From assembly GCA_019309485.1 (NCBI GenBank), contig JAFDGC010000023.1:1-54226 (forward strand): a DNA stretch of 54,226 nt, written 5' to 3'. Below the pieces are notes generated by a model. The model made no database searches. It had not been told where the DNA came from and saw only the letters and a program-made list of their open reading frames with translations. The first letter of the stretch is position 1; every line of letters starts with the position of its first letter. Shown here in pieces: positions 7,975 to 16,550 of the stretch. The DNA is from Deltaproteobacteria bacterium. Lineage in GTDB: Bacteria; Desulfobacterota; Desulfobacteria; Desulfobacterales; UBA2156. The position numbers were made by a program, and so were the translations under genes.

Positions 7975-8118
7975 GTCGATATGATGCCTTGTCGTCGGAC
8001 TGCACAAAAACGGCGGCAATTCAAACCCTTATCTGTGCAATTGCACTTGGGTTCTCATGCCCTTGATGTTTTTTCTTTCACAACCTATTGATAACACGGA
8101 GATATCTTTGTTTAATAG

Positions 8119-8136
8119 TTGGCATGTCTTTTGCTT
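8119..8136 (+). promoter_or_regulatory. sigma-54 (RpoN) type -24/-12 promoter
   Basis: TTGGCATGTCTTTTGCTT matches the sigma-54 consensus TTGGCACGNNNNTTGCW with one mismatch in the -24 block. The invariant GG (8121-8122) and GC (8133-8134) are spaced by exactly 10 bases. Transcription would begin near 8146, run through the REP-like element and reach the 49-residue membrane protein gene at 8370. An AAA+ enhancer-binding activator would be needed; none is encoded in this window. Confidence 0.65.
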
Positions 8137-8157
8137 TATGGTTGTCGGAATCCGGCT

Positions 8158-8276
8158 TTGACCGGAATGCTTCCCGCAAGCCCCGCCTTTTAAGGCAGGG
8201 TCGAGGGAAGTCATCTGAAAATGGGTATTTTCCTTACCGGGGAGCCCCGCCCTTCAGAGCGGGGGTTCCAAACAAT
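8158..8276 (+). repeat. REP-like double-hairpin repeat
   Basis: The element has hairpin 1 (GCCCCGCCTTTTAAGGCAGGG near 8178-8200), the joining segment AAAATGGGTATTTTCCTTACC, and hairpin 2 (GAGCCCCGCCCTTCAGAGCGGGG near 8241-8264). It matches 16344-16461 along its length. Similar paired palindromes are left by REP-associated or IS200/IS605-type tyrosine transposases; no transposase gene is present here. Confidence 0.75.
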
Positions 8277-8369
8277 CCGCCATGCGTGGAGAAGGGTGAT
8301 GGATCTCTTTGAAAGAATATGGCATCATTTAACGGCCCTCTTTCAGAATTACCCTTCAGGAGGAGATCC

Positions 8370-8519
8370 ATGTTTAAGGTTTTTGCGATTCTCCTAACGG
8401 CGGGTGCACTCTTTTATATGGTCACCATGATCGGCAGTGGGACGCTGACGGGGAAAACGCAGAAAGAAACGCTGGTCCACAAGACCGAAACCTCTTTTGA
8501 AGAAAACGCGTCTGAATAA
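8370..8519 (+). CDS. small single-pass membrane protein, 49 aa
   Basis: The ATG at 8370 follows AGGAGGAGATCC, a near-perfect ribosome binding site, so the longer frame from 8319 is not used. The product MFKVFAILLTAGALFYMVTM... has one N-terminal hydrophobic segment (about residues 2-20) and a polar, charged tail of about 28 residues. I do not recognise the family. A sigma-54-like promoter lies about 225 bases upstream, which would place the gene under a specific signal such as envelope stress or nitrogen. It ends 6 bases before the convergent hrpA stop. Confidence 0.65.
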   Translation: MFKVFAILLTAGALFYMVTMIGSGTLTGKTQKETLVHKTETSFEENASE

Positions 8520-8525
8520 ACAGGT

Positions 8526-11500
8526 TCAGTTCATCTGTTGAATCGCTTCCATCCGGGCCTGAAGCTTCTTGGCCGAAACGGGAAACGGGGTTTTGAGTTC
8601 CTGGGCGAACAAAGACACTTTGAACTCTTCGATGAGCCAGTAAAAGTCTTCCACGGCCTTCCTTTTTTCTCCGGAGGAAAAAGGCGTCAAGGCCTGGATC
8701 ATCCGTTCAAGCTCAGCAAGAAAACCCGACAATTGTTTGAATCGCTCCTGATCCTTTTTAAAATCGAGAATCCCTTTTTCTGCACGGATCCCCGTTGCGC
8801 GAATGTAGCGGGGCAGGTGCAAAAGACGGTCGTCGTCATAAATCTGGATAAAGGTATCCGGAACCAAAGCCGTCAGGTCCTTTCGGAGGGATTCGAGGAA
8901 TGCCAGGATTCCCGGGTTTCCCGGGTGGGCACGCGCGAGCGCGTGTATTTTTATCTCCGCTGCATCCAGCGCCTCAAAGACCGCCGTCGCCGCGTTGAAA
9001 AGCATAAGACCCCGGGAATGGATTTTGGGTAAAACCGCTTCCTGCATGGATTCAAATTCTTTCCGCGTGCGGATGGATTTCTTAAAAAGATCGGATGCCA
9101 CCCGCTTGAGAATCCCTTCCCGGATCCCCTCGATGCCGCCGAACCGTGCCGCGGCACGCGTCGGTATTTTTGAAGGCGTCATCGCCCGATGCAACTCTTT
9201 AAGGGATCTGGCGAAGCGTTTTTCAAAAAGGGCTGAGACACCGTCCGGATGCGCCTTCCGGGCATCGGCCAGGAAAGAAAAGAGGCGCAATCTGGCGCCG
9301 TTGTTTACGGAATTCCGTTCAAGGGCAGGAAAGAAGAGCCACTCCTGTTCATCCCGGCTTTTAACGGAAAGGGTTTCCGGAAGATCCTCAAAATTCCATT
9401 CCGTGATTCCCTCTTTTTCCCATCTGGATTGAAGCGCCTTGACGTCTTCGGGCGGGGAAAAGCGTTGACGCGTCTTTGGATTGAACGCAAATGCGTCGGG
9501 TGCTCTTCCGGAATGGATGCATTTCCCGTCGGGGGTTTCAAAGACGATGCGCATGCGCAGGTGCTCCGGCAGGGTGCGCGGCGACCAAAGCGCTTCCGGG
9601 ATGTTCACGCCGAACTGTTCTTGAATGAAGCGGCTTAAAAAACGTGTCAAGGGGACTTCAGGGGGCGGAAGGCTTTGCAACAAGACGTCTTTGAAAGAGG
9701 AGAAGGGCGGGATTGATTTCCGGTATCCTTTGGGAAGCCCCTTGATGAGGGCTTCGATTTTATCCGGAAGGAATCCCGGAACCATCCATTCGAGCCGTTC
9801 GGTTGGAATCGCCGGAGCGAGTGAATAGGGGACATGGAGGGTGACGCCGTCGTCGGGTTCACCCGGATGGAAACGATAACGCAACCCAAAAGCCTTTCCT
9901 GCAAACGAAAGGGTGTCGGGAAACCCGGAGAGCGTCTCTGGATTCGGGAAGTAGTTGACGAGGTCTTTTCTTTCCATCCGCAAAAACACATCGGATCCCT
10001 TTTCCCGGATCCGTTTCTTCAAGGATCTTAAATCAAACACCCCTTCCAGGCGGCTGGAATAAAATGCGTATATTTCCGGATTTCCCGCCTTTAGGTCCCG
10101 TCTTCTCAGTTTATGCTCCAACGCCTCGACTTCCCGGATCAATTTTTGGTTGTGTTGCAAAAAGGCCGGCGGGTTTTTTATCCTTCCCTCCATGAGGGCT
10201 TCCCGGATGAAGACGTCGCCGGCTTTTTCCGGATCGATGGGTCCGTAAGGAACCGGGCGACCGGGTTCGATGCACAATCCGTAAAGATGGACCTGTTCTT
10301 CGGCCATGACCGTTTCTTGGGTCTTGGACCAGAAGGGGTTTTGGTATGTGTATCGGCACTGATCCTTTCCAACCGGCTCCAGCCAGGCCTTTTCGATGTT
10401 GGCCGCCGTACGGGCGAAGATCCGGGAGGTTTCGACGATCTCTGCCGCTACGATCCATTCCCCGCCTCGATTGAAAAGACCGGATCCGGGAAAGAGCATT
10501 ACTTCCTTTCCCCTGGCAGCCGTGTAGATGTTTTTGTCTTTTCTCAAGGCGATGTTGGAGAGGAACCCGCTCAAAACAGCCCGATGGATTTGGGCATAGG
10601 CGTCACTTTCTTTTCGAAAGACAGCCTCTCCAGGTGCAACCTCTGGATAATTCTGTGTAAAAAGCCCGGTTTCCGCAAGGATGTCCAAAATCTGGGAATG
10701 GATGTCCTGCCACTCCCGCATCCGTCTGAAGGACAAGTAATGCCGGCGGCAAAACCGCCGCATTGCCGAAGCGCCCTTTGTGCCGCCTGTCGCTTCCTGA
10801 AAGCCATGCCACAGGCGTAACAGCGTCAGAAAGTCAGAGTCCGGATGGGCGAATGCCCGGTGGGCTTCCCGTGCCGCCGCCTCCTTGCCCATGGGGGTTT
10901 CCCGGGGATCCGGGATGCTCAAGGCGGCCGCAATGACGGCAATCTCCGGAAGACACTTTTCATTTTCGGCCTCCAGGAGCATCCGCGAGATGCGTGGATC
11001 AAGGGGCATCCGGGCCATTTTCCGCCCGGTTTCAGTCAAGATCCGTTGACCCGAGGCGTCTTTTTTCAACGCGCCGAGTTCCGTCAGCGTCTCGAATCCG
11101 TTATGGATCCACTTGGGTGCAGGGGCATCGATAAAGGGAAAGTCCGCCGGCTCCCCCATATCGAGGGCGATCATTTTCAATATCACTTCCGCCAGGTTCG
11201 ATCGGAGGATCTCCGGAGGGGTGTAAAGGGGCCGGGATAAATAATCGGTTTCCGAATAAAGACGGATGCAAACACCGGCTTCCACCCGCCCGCACCGGCC
11301 TTTGCGCTGATCGGCGCTGCTTTTCGAAATGGGAAGGACGGGGAGGGCATTGGTGCGCGTGGACGGCCGAAACTGGGAGATGCGGGCGAGACCCGTATCC
11401 ACCACGTATCGGATCCCCGGGATGGTGATGGAGGTTTCCGCCACGTTGGTGGCGACGATGATCTTCCGGTTCTTCGTTGCGGCGAAGATCTTCTTCTGAT

Positions 11501-12494
11501 CTTGCGCCGGAAGCCTGGAGAACAGGGGCATCACCTTTGTTTTCTTCAGGGGCATCCCTTCGAGGATTTCACAGGTCTCCCGGATATCCCGTTCCGTGGG
11601 CATGAATATGAGCACATCCCCCGGGTTGCCACGGCGTACCAGGCGTCGGGCCGCTTCGGCGGCGATCTCCGTGTATGGCGTATCTTCTTCCGAATCCGGT
11701 GCATAGCGGATGTCCACGGGATAGGTGCGACCCGAGACGTCCACCACCGGCGCGTCATGGAAGGCTTTGGAGAATTTTTCCGTATCAATGGTGGCCGAGG
11801 TGATGATGAGCTTGAGGTTCCGCCGCCGGGCAAGGAGATTCCTCAAATACCCCAGGAGGAAGTCGATGTTGAGACTGCGTTCATGGGCCTCGTCGATGAT
11901 GAGGGTGTCATAGGCCCAAAGGTTCCGGTCCCGGGCGCTTTCGGCCAACAGGATCCCATCGGTCATGATCTTGATGAAAAGGTCTTTTCCGGTGTGTTCT
12001 TGAAAACGGATCTTGTAACCCACGGTCCGGCCCAGGGGCCCTTTCATTTCTTCGGCGATGCGGTGGGCCACCGTGACGGCGGCGATTCTCCGGGGCTGGG
12101 TGCAGCCGATGACCCCGGCGACACCCCGTCCCGCCTCCAGACAGAACTTGGGGATCTGGGTGGTCTTCCCGGAACCGGTTTCCCCGGAGACGATCACCAC
12201 GGGATGGTTTCGCACGGCGTCGATGATTTCTTCCCGGTGGGCGGAAATGGGAAGTTCCGGGGGATACTCCAGCACGTGTCGCCGGCTTTTCCGAAACGCC
12301 CTGCGGTGAACAGACGCCTCGAGACGGCGTTCCAGGAGGTGAAGCGCTTTTTCAAACGCCTCGGGATCAAAGCGTCCCGCCAAGGACTTTTCCATGCGGG
12401 TGATTTTGGGCGAAAGGGTGTATCGATCCACGGTCATGGCCATATGCAGCCGCCGCCGGAGGCGTTTCAATCGATTCGAAAAAGAAGCCGACAT
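8526..12494 (-). CDS. hrpA: ATP-dependent RNA helicase HrpA
   Basis: The 1322-residue product has the length of full HrpA proteins. The DEAH-box helicase core is intact: Walker A GETGSGKTTQ (residues 104-113), TQPRR (132-136), DEAHERSLN (201-209) and SAT (233-235), then the C-terminal RecA domain with ATNVAETSITIPGIRYVVD and QRKGRCGRV. The helicase-associated and OB-fold regions follow, and the long C-terminal part is the HrpA-specific domain. HrpA acts in the cytoplasm on RNA and in rescue of stalled ribosomes in E. coli. It stands alone on this strand, divergent from the flavoprotein gene at 12686. Confidence 0.96.
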   Translation of the reverse strand: MSASFSNRLKRLRRRLHMAMTVDRYTLSPKITRMEKSLAGRFDPEAFEKALHLLERRLEASVHRRAFRKSRRHVLEYPPELPISAHREEIIDAVRNHPVVIVSGETGSGKTTQIPKFCLEAGRGVAGVIGCTQPRRIAAVTVAHRIAEEMKGPLGRTVGYKIRFQEHTGKDLFIKIMTDGILLAESARDRNLWAYDTLIIDEAHERSLNIDFLLGYLRNLLARRRNLKLIITSATIDTEKFSKAFHDAPVVDVSGRTYPVDIRYAPDSEEDTPYTEIAAEAARRLVRRGNPGDVLIFMPTERDIRETCEILEGMPLKKTKVMPLFSRLPAQDQKKIFAATKNRKIIVATNVAETSITIPGIRYVVDTGLARISQFRPSTRTNALPVLPISKSSADQRKGRCGRVEAGVCIRLYSETDYLSRPLYTPPEILRSNLAEVILKMIALDMGEPADFPFIDAPAPKWIHNGFETLTELGALKKDASGQRILTETGRKMARMPLDPRISRMLLEAENEKCLPEIAVIAAALSIPDPRETPMGKEAAAREAHRAFAHPDSDFLTLLRLWHGFQEATGGTKGASAMRRFCRRHYLSFRRMREWQDIHSQILDILAETGLFTQNYPEVAPGEAVFRKESDAYAQIHRAVLSGFLSNIALRKDKNIYTAARGKEVMLFPGSGLFNRGGEWIVAAEIVETSRIFARTAANIEKAWLEPVGKDQCRYTYQNPFWSKTQETVMAEEQVHLYGLCIEPGRPVPYGPIDPEKAGDVFIREALMEGRIKNPPAFLQHNQKLIREVEALEHKLRRRDLKAGNPEIYAFYSSRLEGVFDLRSLKKRIREKGSDVFLRMERKDLVNYFPNPETLSGFPDTLSFAGKAFGLRYRFHPGEPDDGVTLHVPYSLAPAIPTERLEWMVPGFLPDKIEALIKGLPKGYRKSIPPFSSFKDVLLQSLPPPEVPLTRFLSRFIQEQFGVNIPEALWSPRTLPEHLRMRIVFETPDGKCIHSGRAPDAFAFNPKTRQRFSPPEDVKALQSRWEKEGITEWNFEDLPETLSVKSRDEQEWLFFPALERNSVNNGARLRLFSFLADARKAHPDGVSALFEKRFARSLKELHRAMTPSKIPTRAAARFGGIEGIREGILKRVASDLFKKSIRTRKEFESMQEAVLPKIHSRGLMLFNAATAVFEALDAAEIKIHALARAHPGNPGILAFLESLRKDLTALVPDTFIQIYDDDRLLHLPRYIRATGIRAEKGILDFKKDQERFKQLSGFLAELERMIQALTPFSSGEKRKAVEDFYWLIEEFKVSLFAQELKTPFPVSAKKLQARMEAIQQMN

Positions 12495-12557
12495 GGAAAA
12501 AATCTACACGGGATCACGTCCAATATCAAGCCGGGGATTTTTTAAAGTGCTTTCCTT

Positions 12558-12576
12558 GATGGAATCGTAAAAAGGC
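12558..12576 (+). repeat. single terminus of the MITE-like repeat
   Basis: GATGGAATCGTAAAAAGGC is a perfect match to the family terminus. It sits in the divergent gap between hrpA and the flavoprotein gene, followed by GATTTTGTTTGCGCC, which resembles the core next to the right end of the 190-bp copy. A clear opposite terminus is not seen before 12686. Confidence 0.55.
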
Positions 12577-12685
12577 TGATTTTGTTTGCGCCTTCCTGCC
12601 TGCTCGCCCCGTTTTTGACTTTTGGGTTGCGATTTGACATGATGTCTTCAACGTTCCCCCGATTCCGTTCAAAGGAGAGTGCAAA

Positions 12686-14029
12686 ATGGAATTTGTCATC
12701 ATTGGAGGAGACGCCGCCGGGATGAGTGCGGCCAGCCGCGCCAAACGGAACCGCCCGGAGATTTCCGTGACGGTCTTCGAAAAGACCCGGGATGTCTCCT
12801 ACAGTGCCTGCGGCATGCCGTACAACATCGCCGATCCCCATCGGCCGCTGGATGATTTGGTGGTCAGACACGCCCATGTGTTCCGGAAAAAACAGGGGAT
12901 CGACCTCCGGGTCGGACACTGCGTGGAGGCCATCAACCCGGCCGATAAAACGGTCTCCGGCACGGATCCTGAAGGCAATTCCTTTCAAAAGGCCTACGAC
13001 AAACTCTTGATCGCCACGGGCGCATCGGCCGTGATTCCGGATCTTCCGGGAAAGGACCTTCCGGGGGTTTTGGTTTTGAAAAACTTGGAAGACGGCAGGA
13101 AAATCAAGGACTGGATCGCCCGTACCCCCGTAGAACAGGCGGTCATCATCGGGATGGGGTACATCGCCCTGGAGATGGCGGAAGCCCTCTGCCGGCGCGG
13201 GATTGCCGTGGAGATGATCAAGCCCCGGCCGGTCTTCCTTCCCTGGATGCCGCCGGAACTCTCCGATAGCATCCGGAAAGAAGTGGAAAACCATGGCGTG
13301 CGCCTGCATCCGGGGAAAACCATCGAGGGCATCGAGGCCGGCGGCAAAGGGTTGCGCGTGGTGACGCCGGAGGGGCGCCTGGAAGGGGAAATGGTCCTTG
13401 TGGCCGTGGGGGTATCCCCCAACAGCCGGTTGGCCGCAGACGCCGGACTCGACCTGGGCCCCCGCAAGGCCGTTGCCGTGGATCGATCCCTTCGCACGTC
13501 GAATCCCGATATCTTTGCTGCCGGCGACTGCGCCGATGCCTTCCACATCGTCACCGGGCAGCGGGCCTACATTCCCCTGGCCCTGCGGGCCAATCGGGCC
13601 GGATGGGCGGTGGCGGACAATGTCTGCGGTATGAAAACGACCCTTCCGGGGGTGGCCGGCACCGCCGTCTTCAAGGTCTTCGATTTGCAGGTGGCCCGGA
13701 CGGGTTTGACCGTCCAGGAGGCCGAAGCGGCCGGCTTTCAACCGGCAGCGGTGACCATCAAGGCCCGTTCCCGGGCTCATGCCCATCCCGGGGCATCCGA
13801 CTTCTGGGTGCATATGGTGGGGGACAACGTTTCGGGTCGTCTCCTGGGGGTGCAGATGGCGGGAAAAGAAGGAGCCGCTCACCGCATCAATGCGCCGGCC
13901 GTGGCGCTCCATGCGAAGATGACGGTGGCCGATTTCTACCAGTGCGACCTGGCCTACGCGCCGCCCTTCAGTCCGGTCTGGGATCCCATGCTCACCGCCG
14001 CCAATCAACTGCTCAAGGAGTTGCCATGA
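12686..14029 (+). CDS. CoA-disulfide reductase / NADH oxidase family flavoprotein
   Basis: The 447-residue product has the FAD-binding motif [13 protein letters not shown] (residues 4-16) and a single redox Cys42 in [10 protein letters not shown], the signature of the CoA-disulfide reductase and NADH oxidase group, which use one cysteine rather than a CxxC pair. A second Rossmann motif, [16 protein letters not shown], for NAD(P)H lies near residue 153, and the FAD-contact motif FAAGDCAD near 277. The C-terminal dimerisation domain is present. The start follows AAAGGAGAG. Its stop overlaps the start of yjbQ (ATGA), so the two are translationally coupled. Sulfur, CoA disulfide or oxygen reduction are all possible. 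Confidence 0.9.
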   Translation: MEFVIIGGDAAGMSAASRAKRNRPEISVTVFEKTRDVSYSACGMPYNIADPHRPLDDLVVRHAHVFRKKQGIDLRVGHCVEAINPADKTVSGTDPEGNSFQKAYDKLLIATGASAVIPDLPGKDLPGVLVLKNLEDGRKIKDWIARTPVEQAVIIGMGYIALEMAEALCRRGIAVEMIKPRPVFLPWMPPELSDSIRKEVENHGVRLHPGKTIEGIEAGGKGLRVVTPEGRLEGEMVLVAVGVSPNSRLAADAGLDLGPRKAVAVDRSLRTSNPDIFAAGDCADAFHIVTGQRAYIPLALRANRAGWAVADNVCGMKTTLPGVAGTAVFKVFDLQVARTGLTVQEAEAAGFQPAAVTIKARSRAHAHPGASDFWVHMVGDNVSGRLLGVQMAGKEGAAHRINAPAVALHAKMTVADFYQCDLAYAPPFSPVWDPMLTAANQLLKELP

Positions 14030-14442
14030 AATCGTATCGAAAGGAGCTGTGGTTCGAAGTCCCCGGCCGGAGAGGCTTCATCAATATCACCCCGGAAGTG
14101 AACCGGTGTCTGGAGGAAAGCGGTGTCCGGGAAGGCCTGCTCCTTGTGAACGCCATGCATATCACGGCCTCTGTTTTCATCAACGACGACGAATCCGGCC
14201 TCCATCACGATTATGACATCTGGCTGGAGCGGCTTGCCCCCCATGAACCGGTCACTCAATACCGGCACAACGTGGGAGAAGACAACGCCGACGCCCATAT
14301 GAAACGCCAGATCATGGGGCGGGAAGCGGTGGTGGCCGTCACCGACGGCCGTCTCGACTTCGGTCCCTGGGAGCAGATTTTTTACGGCGAATTCGACGGT
14401 CGAAGGCGTAAGCGGGTATTGGTCAAAATCATCGGTGAATAA
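14026..14442 (+). CDS. yjbQ: YjbQ / UPF0047 family protein
   Basis: The ATG at 14026 overlaps the TGA of the flavoprotein gene and yields 138 residues. The features of the YjbQ family are clear: [42 protein letters not shown] and the end motif [13 protein letters not shown] before [12 protein letters not shown]. The family is sometimes annotated as secondary thiamine-phosphate synthase, from weak activity of the E. coli protein, but the physiological role is not settled. Translational coupling with the flavoprotein gene suggests a shared role. A MITE-like repeat begins 7 bases after the stop. Confidence 0.9.
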   Translation: MKSYRKELWFEVPGRRGFINITPEVNRCLEESGVREGLLLVNAMHITASVFINDDESGLHHDYDIWLERLAPHEPVTQYRHNVGEDNADAHMKRQIMGREAVVAVTDGRLDFGPWEQIFYGEFDGRRRKRVLVKIIGE

Positions 14443-14448
14443 AGGGTT

Positions 14449-14601
14449 GATGGCTTCGTAAAAAGGCCACCTGCGGCGTTGCGCTGCATCCTTCGCCTGC
14501 CTGTGCGTTGCACGCAGACAGGTCATTGCGGCGTACCTGTAAGTACGCCTCATTCCCCAGGATTTGCGCGCCTTGCATCTGGCGCTTTTTACTTTGCCAT
14601 C
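14449..14601 (-). repeat. MITE-like repeat with GCAAGGCGCGCAAATCCTG core, 153 bp
   Basis: Termini are GATGGCTTCGTAAAAAGG at 14449 and, on the minus strand, GATGGCAAAGTAAAAAGC from 14601. On the minus strand the core GCAAGGCGCGCAAATCCTG, then GAATGAGGCGTACTTACAG and GTACGCCGCAA, matches the element at 50011-50135. This copy has about 27 extra bases next to the palindromic core. GGCGTAC and GTACGCC form a small hairpin. It begins 7 bases after the yjbQ stop. Confidence 0.85.
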
Positions 14602-14635
14602 CTAAATCAGGCTTTTTCCGATGCCGTCAAGGAAG

Positions 14636-14825
14636 GATCGCTTCGTAAAAAGGCTTTTGTGAGCGCCGTTCAAGCCTTTTCGGAAAAAGAGAGACAAAGG
14701 GTTGAGCGTTAAGAATCTCAAGCTGTTTGAGACAGTTGTGTCGAGTTCTTGAGATTTAGCGAAACCCTTTGGATCTCCCGAAAAGGTTGCGGTGCGAACA
14801 AAAACGGCCTTTTTACGGGGTCATC
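14636..14825 (+). repeat. MITE-like repeat with conserved-hairpin core, 190 bp
   Basis: Termini are GATCGCTTCGTAAAAAGGC at 14636 and, on the minus strand, GATGACCCCGTAAAAAGGCC from 14825. The left 120 bases are nearly identical to the reverse complement of window bases 1-119. It contains the hairpin formed by AATCTCAAG (14714-14722) and CTTGAGATT (14748-14756), with inner stem GACA/TGTC (14731-14742). It ends 31 bases before the start of the patatin-type gene, so it probably carries that gene's leader or promoter. Confidence 0.85.
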
Positions 14826-14856
14826 AAGGGATGATTCGAGGGTGGAAAGAGACAAG

Positions 14857-15792
14857 ATGCCGGAAAGAAAAAGGGTGGGTCTGGCCTTGGGATGCGGCGC
14901 ATCCAAGGGGTGGGCCCACATCGGGGCCATTGAGGCCTTGGAAGAAGCGGGCATCCCCATCGACTGCGTGGCAGGATGCAGCATCGGCGGTTATGTGGGG
15001 GCCCTGTACGCCGCCGGGGCCCTGAAAAGCCTCAAGGACTTTGTCCTCCGGATGGACGGGAAGAAGGTTTTTTCCTATTTTGACGTGGTTTTTCCCAGGT
15101 CGGGGCTTCTCGACGGCACCAAAAAGCTCAAAGAGCTTTTTTCAATGCACACGGACATGGAAACCTTTTCGCAGCTGCAGATTCCCCTGGCCATGGTGGC
15201 GGCGGATCTGGAAACCGGCGCTCGGGTCATTTTGAACTCCGGGAATCTTCTCGAGGCGCTTCGGGCCACCATGTCCCTTCCCGGACTCTTTGCGCCGGCC
15301 AGGATCCGGGATCGCTGGCTCGTGGACGGCGGCATCCTCGACCCCGTTCCGGTGGGGGTGTGCCGGGGGCTGGGAGCGGATGTGGTCATCGCCGTTGACC
15401 TGGCCAGCCGGCGCATCGCCTATCTCAAGAAAAAAACGAAAAAAAAGGAAAGATTCGGGGAACACCGGGAATTCAAAAGCGAGTTGTTAAAAAAGCTGTC
15501 CGTTTATTACGAAAGCGCCGGAACCGGTGTCAAAGCCTGGATCAACGATTTTTTGAAACGGGAGACGGATACGCCGGACATCCTGGATACCGTACTGGGC
15601 TCCGTGACCCTCGTGCAGCGCCGCATCACGCGCATCAATCTTGCCGTGGACCCGCCGGATGTCCTCATTCAGCCGCGCCTGGGGGAGATCAAGATGCTCG
15701 AATTCGACCATGTGGCCCAGGTGATCGAAGAAGGGTATATATGCGCACAGGCAAAAATCGAAGAGATCCGGGAGCGGATGGAATCCCCTTAA
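14857..15792 (+). CDS. patatin-like phospholipase, RssA/YlbK type
   Basis: I choose the ATG at 14857, giving 311 residues; the open frame runs back into the repeat, but that part is repeat sequence. The oxyanion loop GCGASKGWAHIG (residues 12-23), nucleophile Ser42 in AGCSIGG and catalytic Asp157 in LVDGGILDPVPV form the Ser-Asp dyad of patatins. The N-terminus lacks a signal peptide, so it is a cytoplasmic or inner-face esterase/lipase. The stop overlaps that of the convergent rubrerythrin-like gene. Confidence 0.88.
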   Translation: MPERKRVGLALGCGASKGWAHIGAIEALEEAGIPIDCVAGCSIGGYVGALYAAGALKSLKDFVLRMDGKKVFSYFDVVFPRSGLLDGTKKLKELFSMHTDMETFSQLQIPLAMVAADLETGARVILNSGNLLEALRATMSLPGLFAPARIRDRWLVDGGILDPVPVGVCRGLGADVVIAVDLASRRIAYLKKKTKKKERFGEHREFKSELLKKLSVYYESAGTGVKAWINDFLKRETDTPDILDTVLGSVTLVQRRITRINLAVDPPDVLIQPRLGEIKMLEFDHVAQVIEEGYICAQAKIEEIRERMESP

Positions 15793-16256
15793 TCCCCCAT
15801 TTTCGCCATATAGTCGTCGTAGAGCGTCTCCAGGGCCAGCTTGTGCTTGGCCTCTTCCTGGCACAGGATCTTGAAAATCTTTTTTGCGGCCTCGGTCTCG
15901 GCCTGTTTTAACAGGGTGTTGTAAAGGGCCAGGGCTTTTTCCTCCCGTTTCATGGCCAGCATAAGGATTTCATTATACCCCATCCCCTCTTGGTAGGCCG
16001 TTTCCACCACGTAATCGCTTCTCTTGATATCCGGAATCCACTTGAATTTATATCCGGAAACGGCTTTGTCCGGAGCACCGCTCTTGACGTTGGAAAGCAT
16101 GTCAAAGTGTTTTTGTTCTTCCTTGGCAAAATCGGCGAACATTTCCCGGGATCCGGACAGGGATTCCTTCTCGGACAAAGAGTGATAAAAATCCACAGCC
16201 TCTTTCTCCTTTTCCATGGCGAAATTGAGAATCGCTTCCATATTTTCAAAATGCAT
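15789..16256 (-). CDS. rubrerythrin-like ferritin-family diiron protein
   Basis: The start ATG at 16256 follows AAAGGAAG, giving 155 residues. The four-helix-bundle iron ligands show as MEKEKEAVDFY (about 14-24), AKEEQKHF (about 45-51), AMKREEKALALY and CQEEAKHKLALE, an ExxH pattern repeated twice. The rubredoxin domain of full rubrerythrin (two CxxC pairs) is absent, so this is the short form. Such proteins serve in peroxide detoxification or iron handling in anaerobes. A canonical sigma-70 promoter precedes it. It converges with the patatin-type gene, sharing the TTAA at the stops. Confidence 0.9.
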   Translation of the reverse strand: MHFENMEAILNFAMEKEKEAVDFYHSLSEKESLSGSREMFADFAKEEQKHFDMLSNVKSGAPDKAVSGYKFKWIPDIKRSDYVVETAYQEGMGYNEILMLAMKREEKALALYNTLLKQAETEAAKKIFKILCQEEAKHKLALETLYDDYMAKMGD

Positions 16257-16304
16257 GGGGACTTCCTTTCTTGGTGTGGGGTAAGGGAAATTCGGAACAA
16301 AATG

Positions 16305-16333
16305 TTTATAGGGGAAGCGGTGCAGGTTGTCAA
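16305..16333 (-). promoter_or_regulatory. sigma-70 type promoter of the rubrerythrin-like gene
   Basis: On the minus strand TTGACA (16333-16328) is separated by exactly 17 bases from TATAAA (16310-16305), an ideal -35/-10 arrangement. Transcription would start near 16298, about 40 bases upstream of the start codon. Confidence 0.8.
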
Positions 16334-16343
16334 GGTTCGCGGC

Positions 16344-16461
16344 GACCGGAATGCCTTCCGCAAGCACCGCCTTTTAAGACGGGGCCGAGGGAAGCTCTCA
16401 AAAAAATGGGTAATTTCTTTACCGGGGAGCCCCGCCCTTCAGGGCGGGAGGGCTCCACAAA
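16344..16461 (+). repeat. REP-like double-hairpin repeat
   Basis: The element has hairpin 1 (ACCGCCTTTTAAGACGGGG), the joiner AAATGGGTAATTTCTTTACC, and hairpin 2 (GAGCCCCGCCCTTCAGGGCGGG). It matches 8158-8276 over its whole length. It lies in the divergent gap between the rubrerythrin-like gene and hdrC. Confidence 0.78.
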
Positions 16462-16550
16462 ATCCTTGACAGGAAACCTGGATTCATGGCAGCTTACCCT
16501 CTTCGTCTTTTTGCCGAAGCGTTTTAATCCTTGGGAATAAGGAGTGCTCG

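Larger units (their letters stand above)
7975..8369. other. intergenic region with sigma-54-like promoter and REP-like element
   Basis: This 395-base gap contains no supported gene. It holds the -24/-12 type promoter at 8119-8136, the double-hairpin repeat at 8158-8276 and the strong ribosome binding site AGGAGGAG of the small membrane protein. The AT-rich stretch at 8055-8115 would be the place for an enhancer-binding site, but I see no clear palindrome there. Confidence 0.6.

Noticed and set aside
8158-8276. CRISPR or IS200/IS605 insertion sequence
   Set aside because: No array of equal spacers and no tnpA or tnpB frame in or near any copy; only palindromic ends are present.
11502-12545. 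plus-strand frame of 347 codons opposite hrpA
   Set aside because: Antisense shadow of the helicase motifs; no recognisable protein features.
16466-16500. promoter TTGACA for hdrC
   Set aside because: TTGACA at 16466 has no acceptable -10 hexamer at 16 to 18 bases; the next possible one is 23 bases away.
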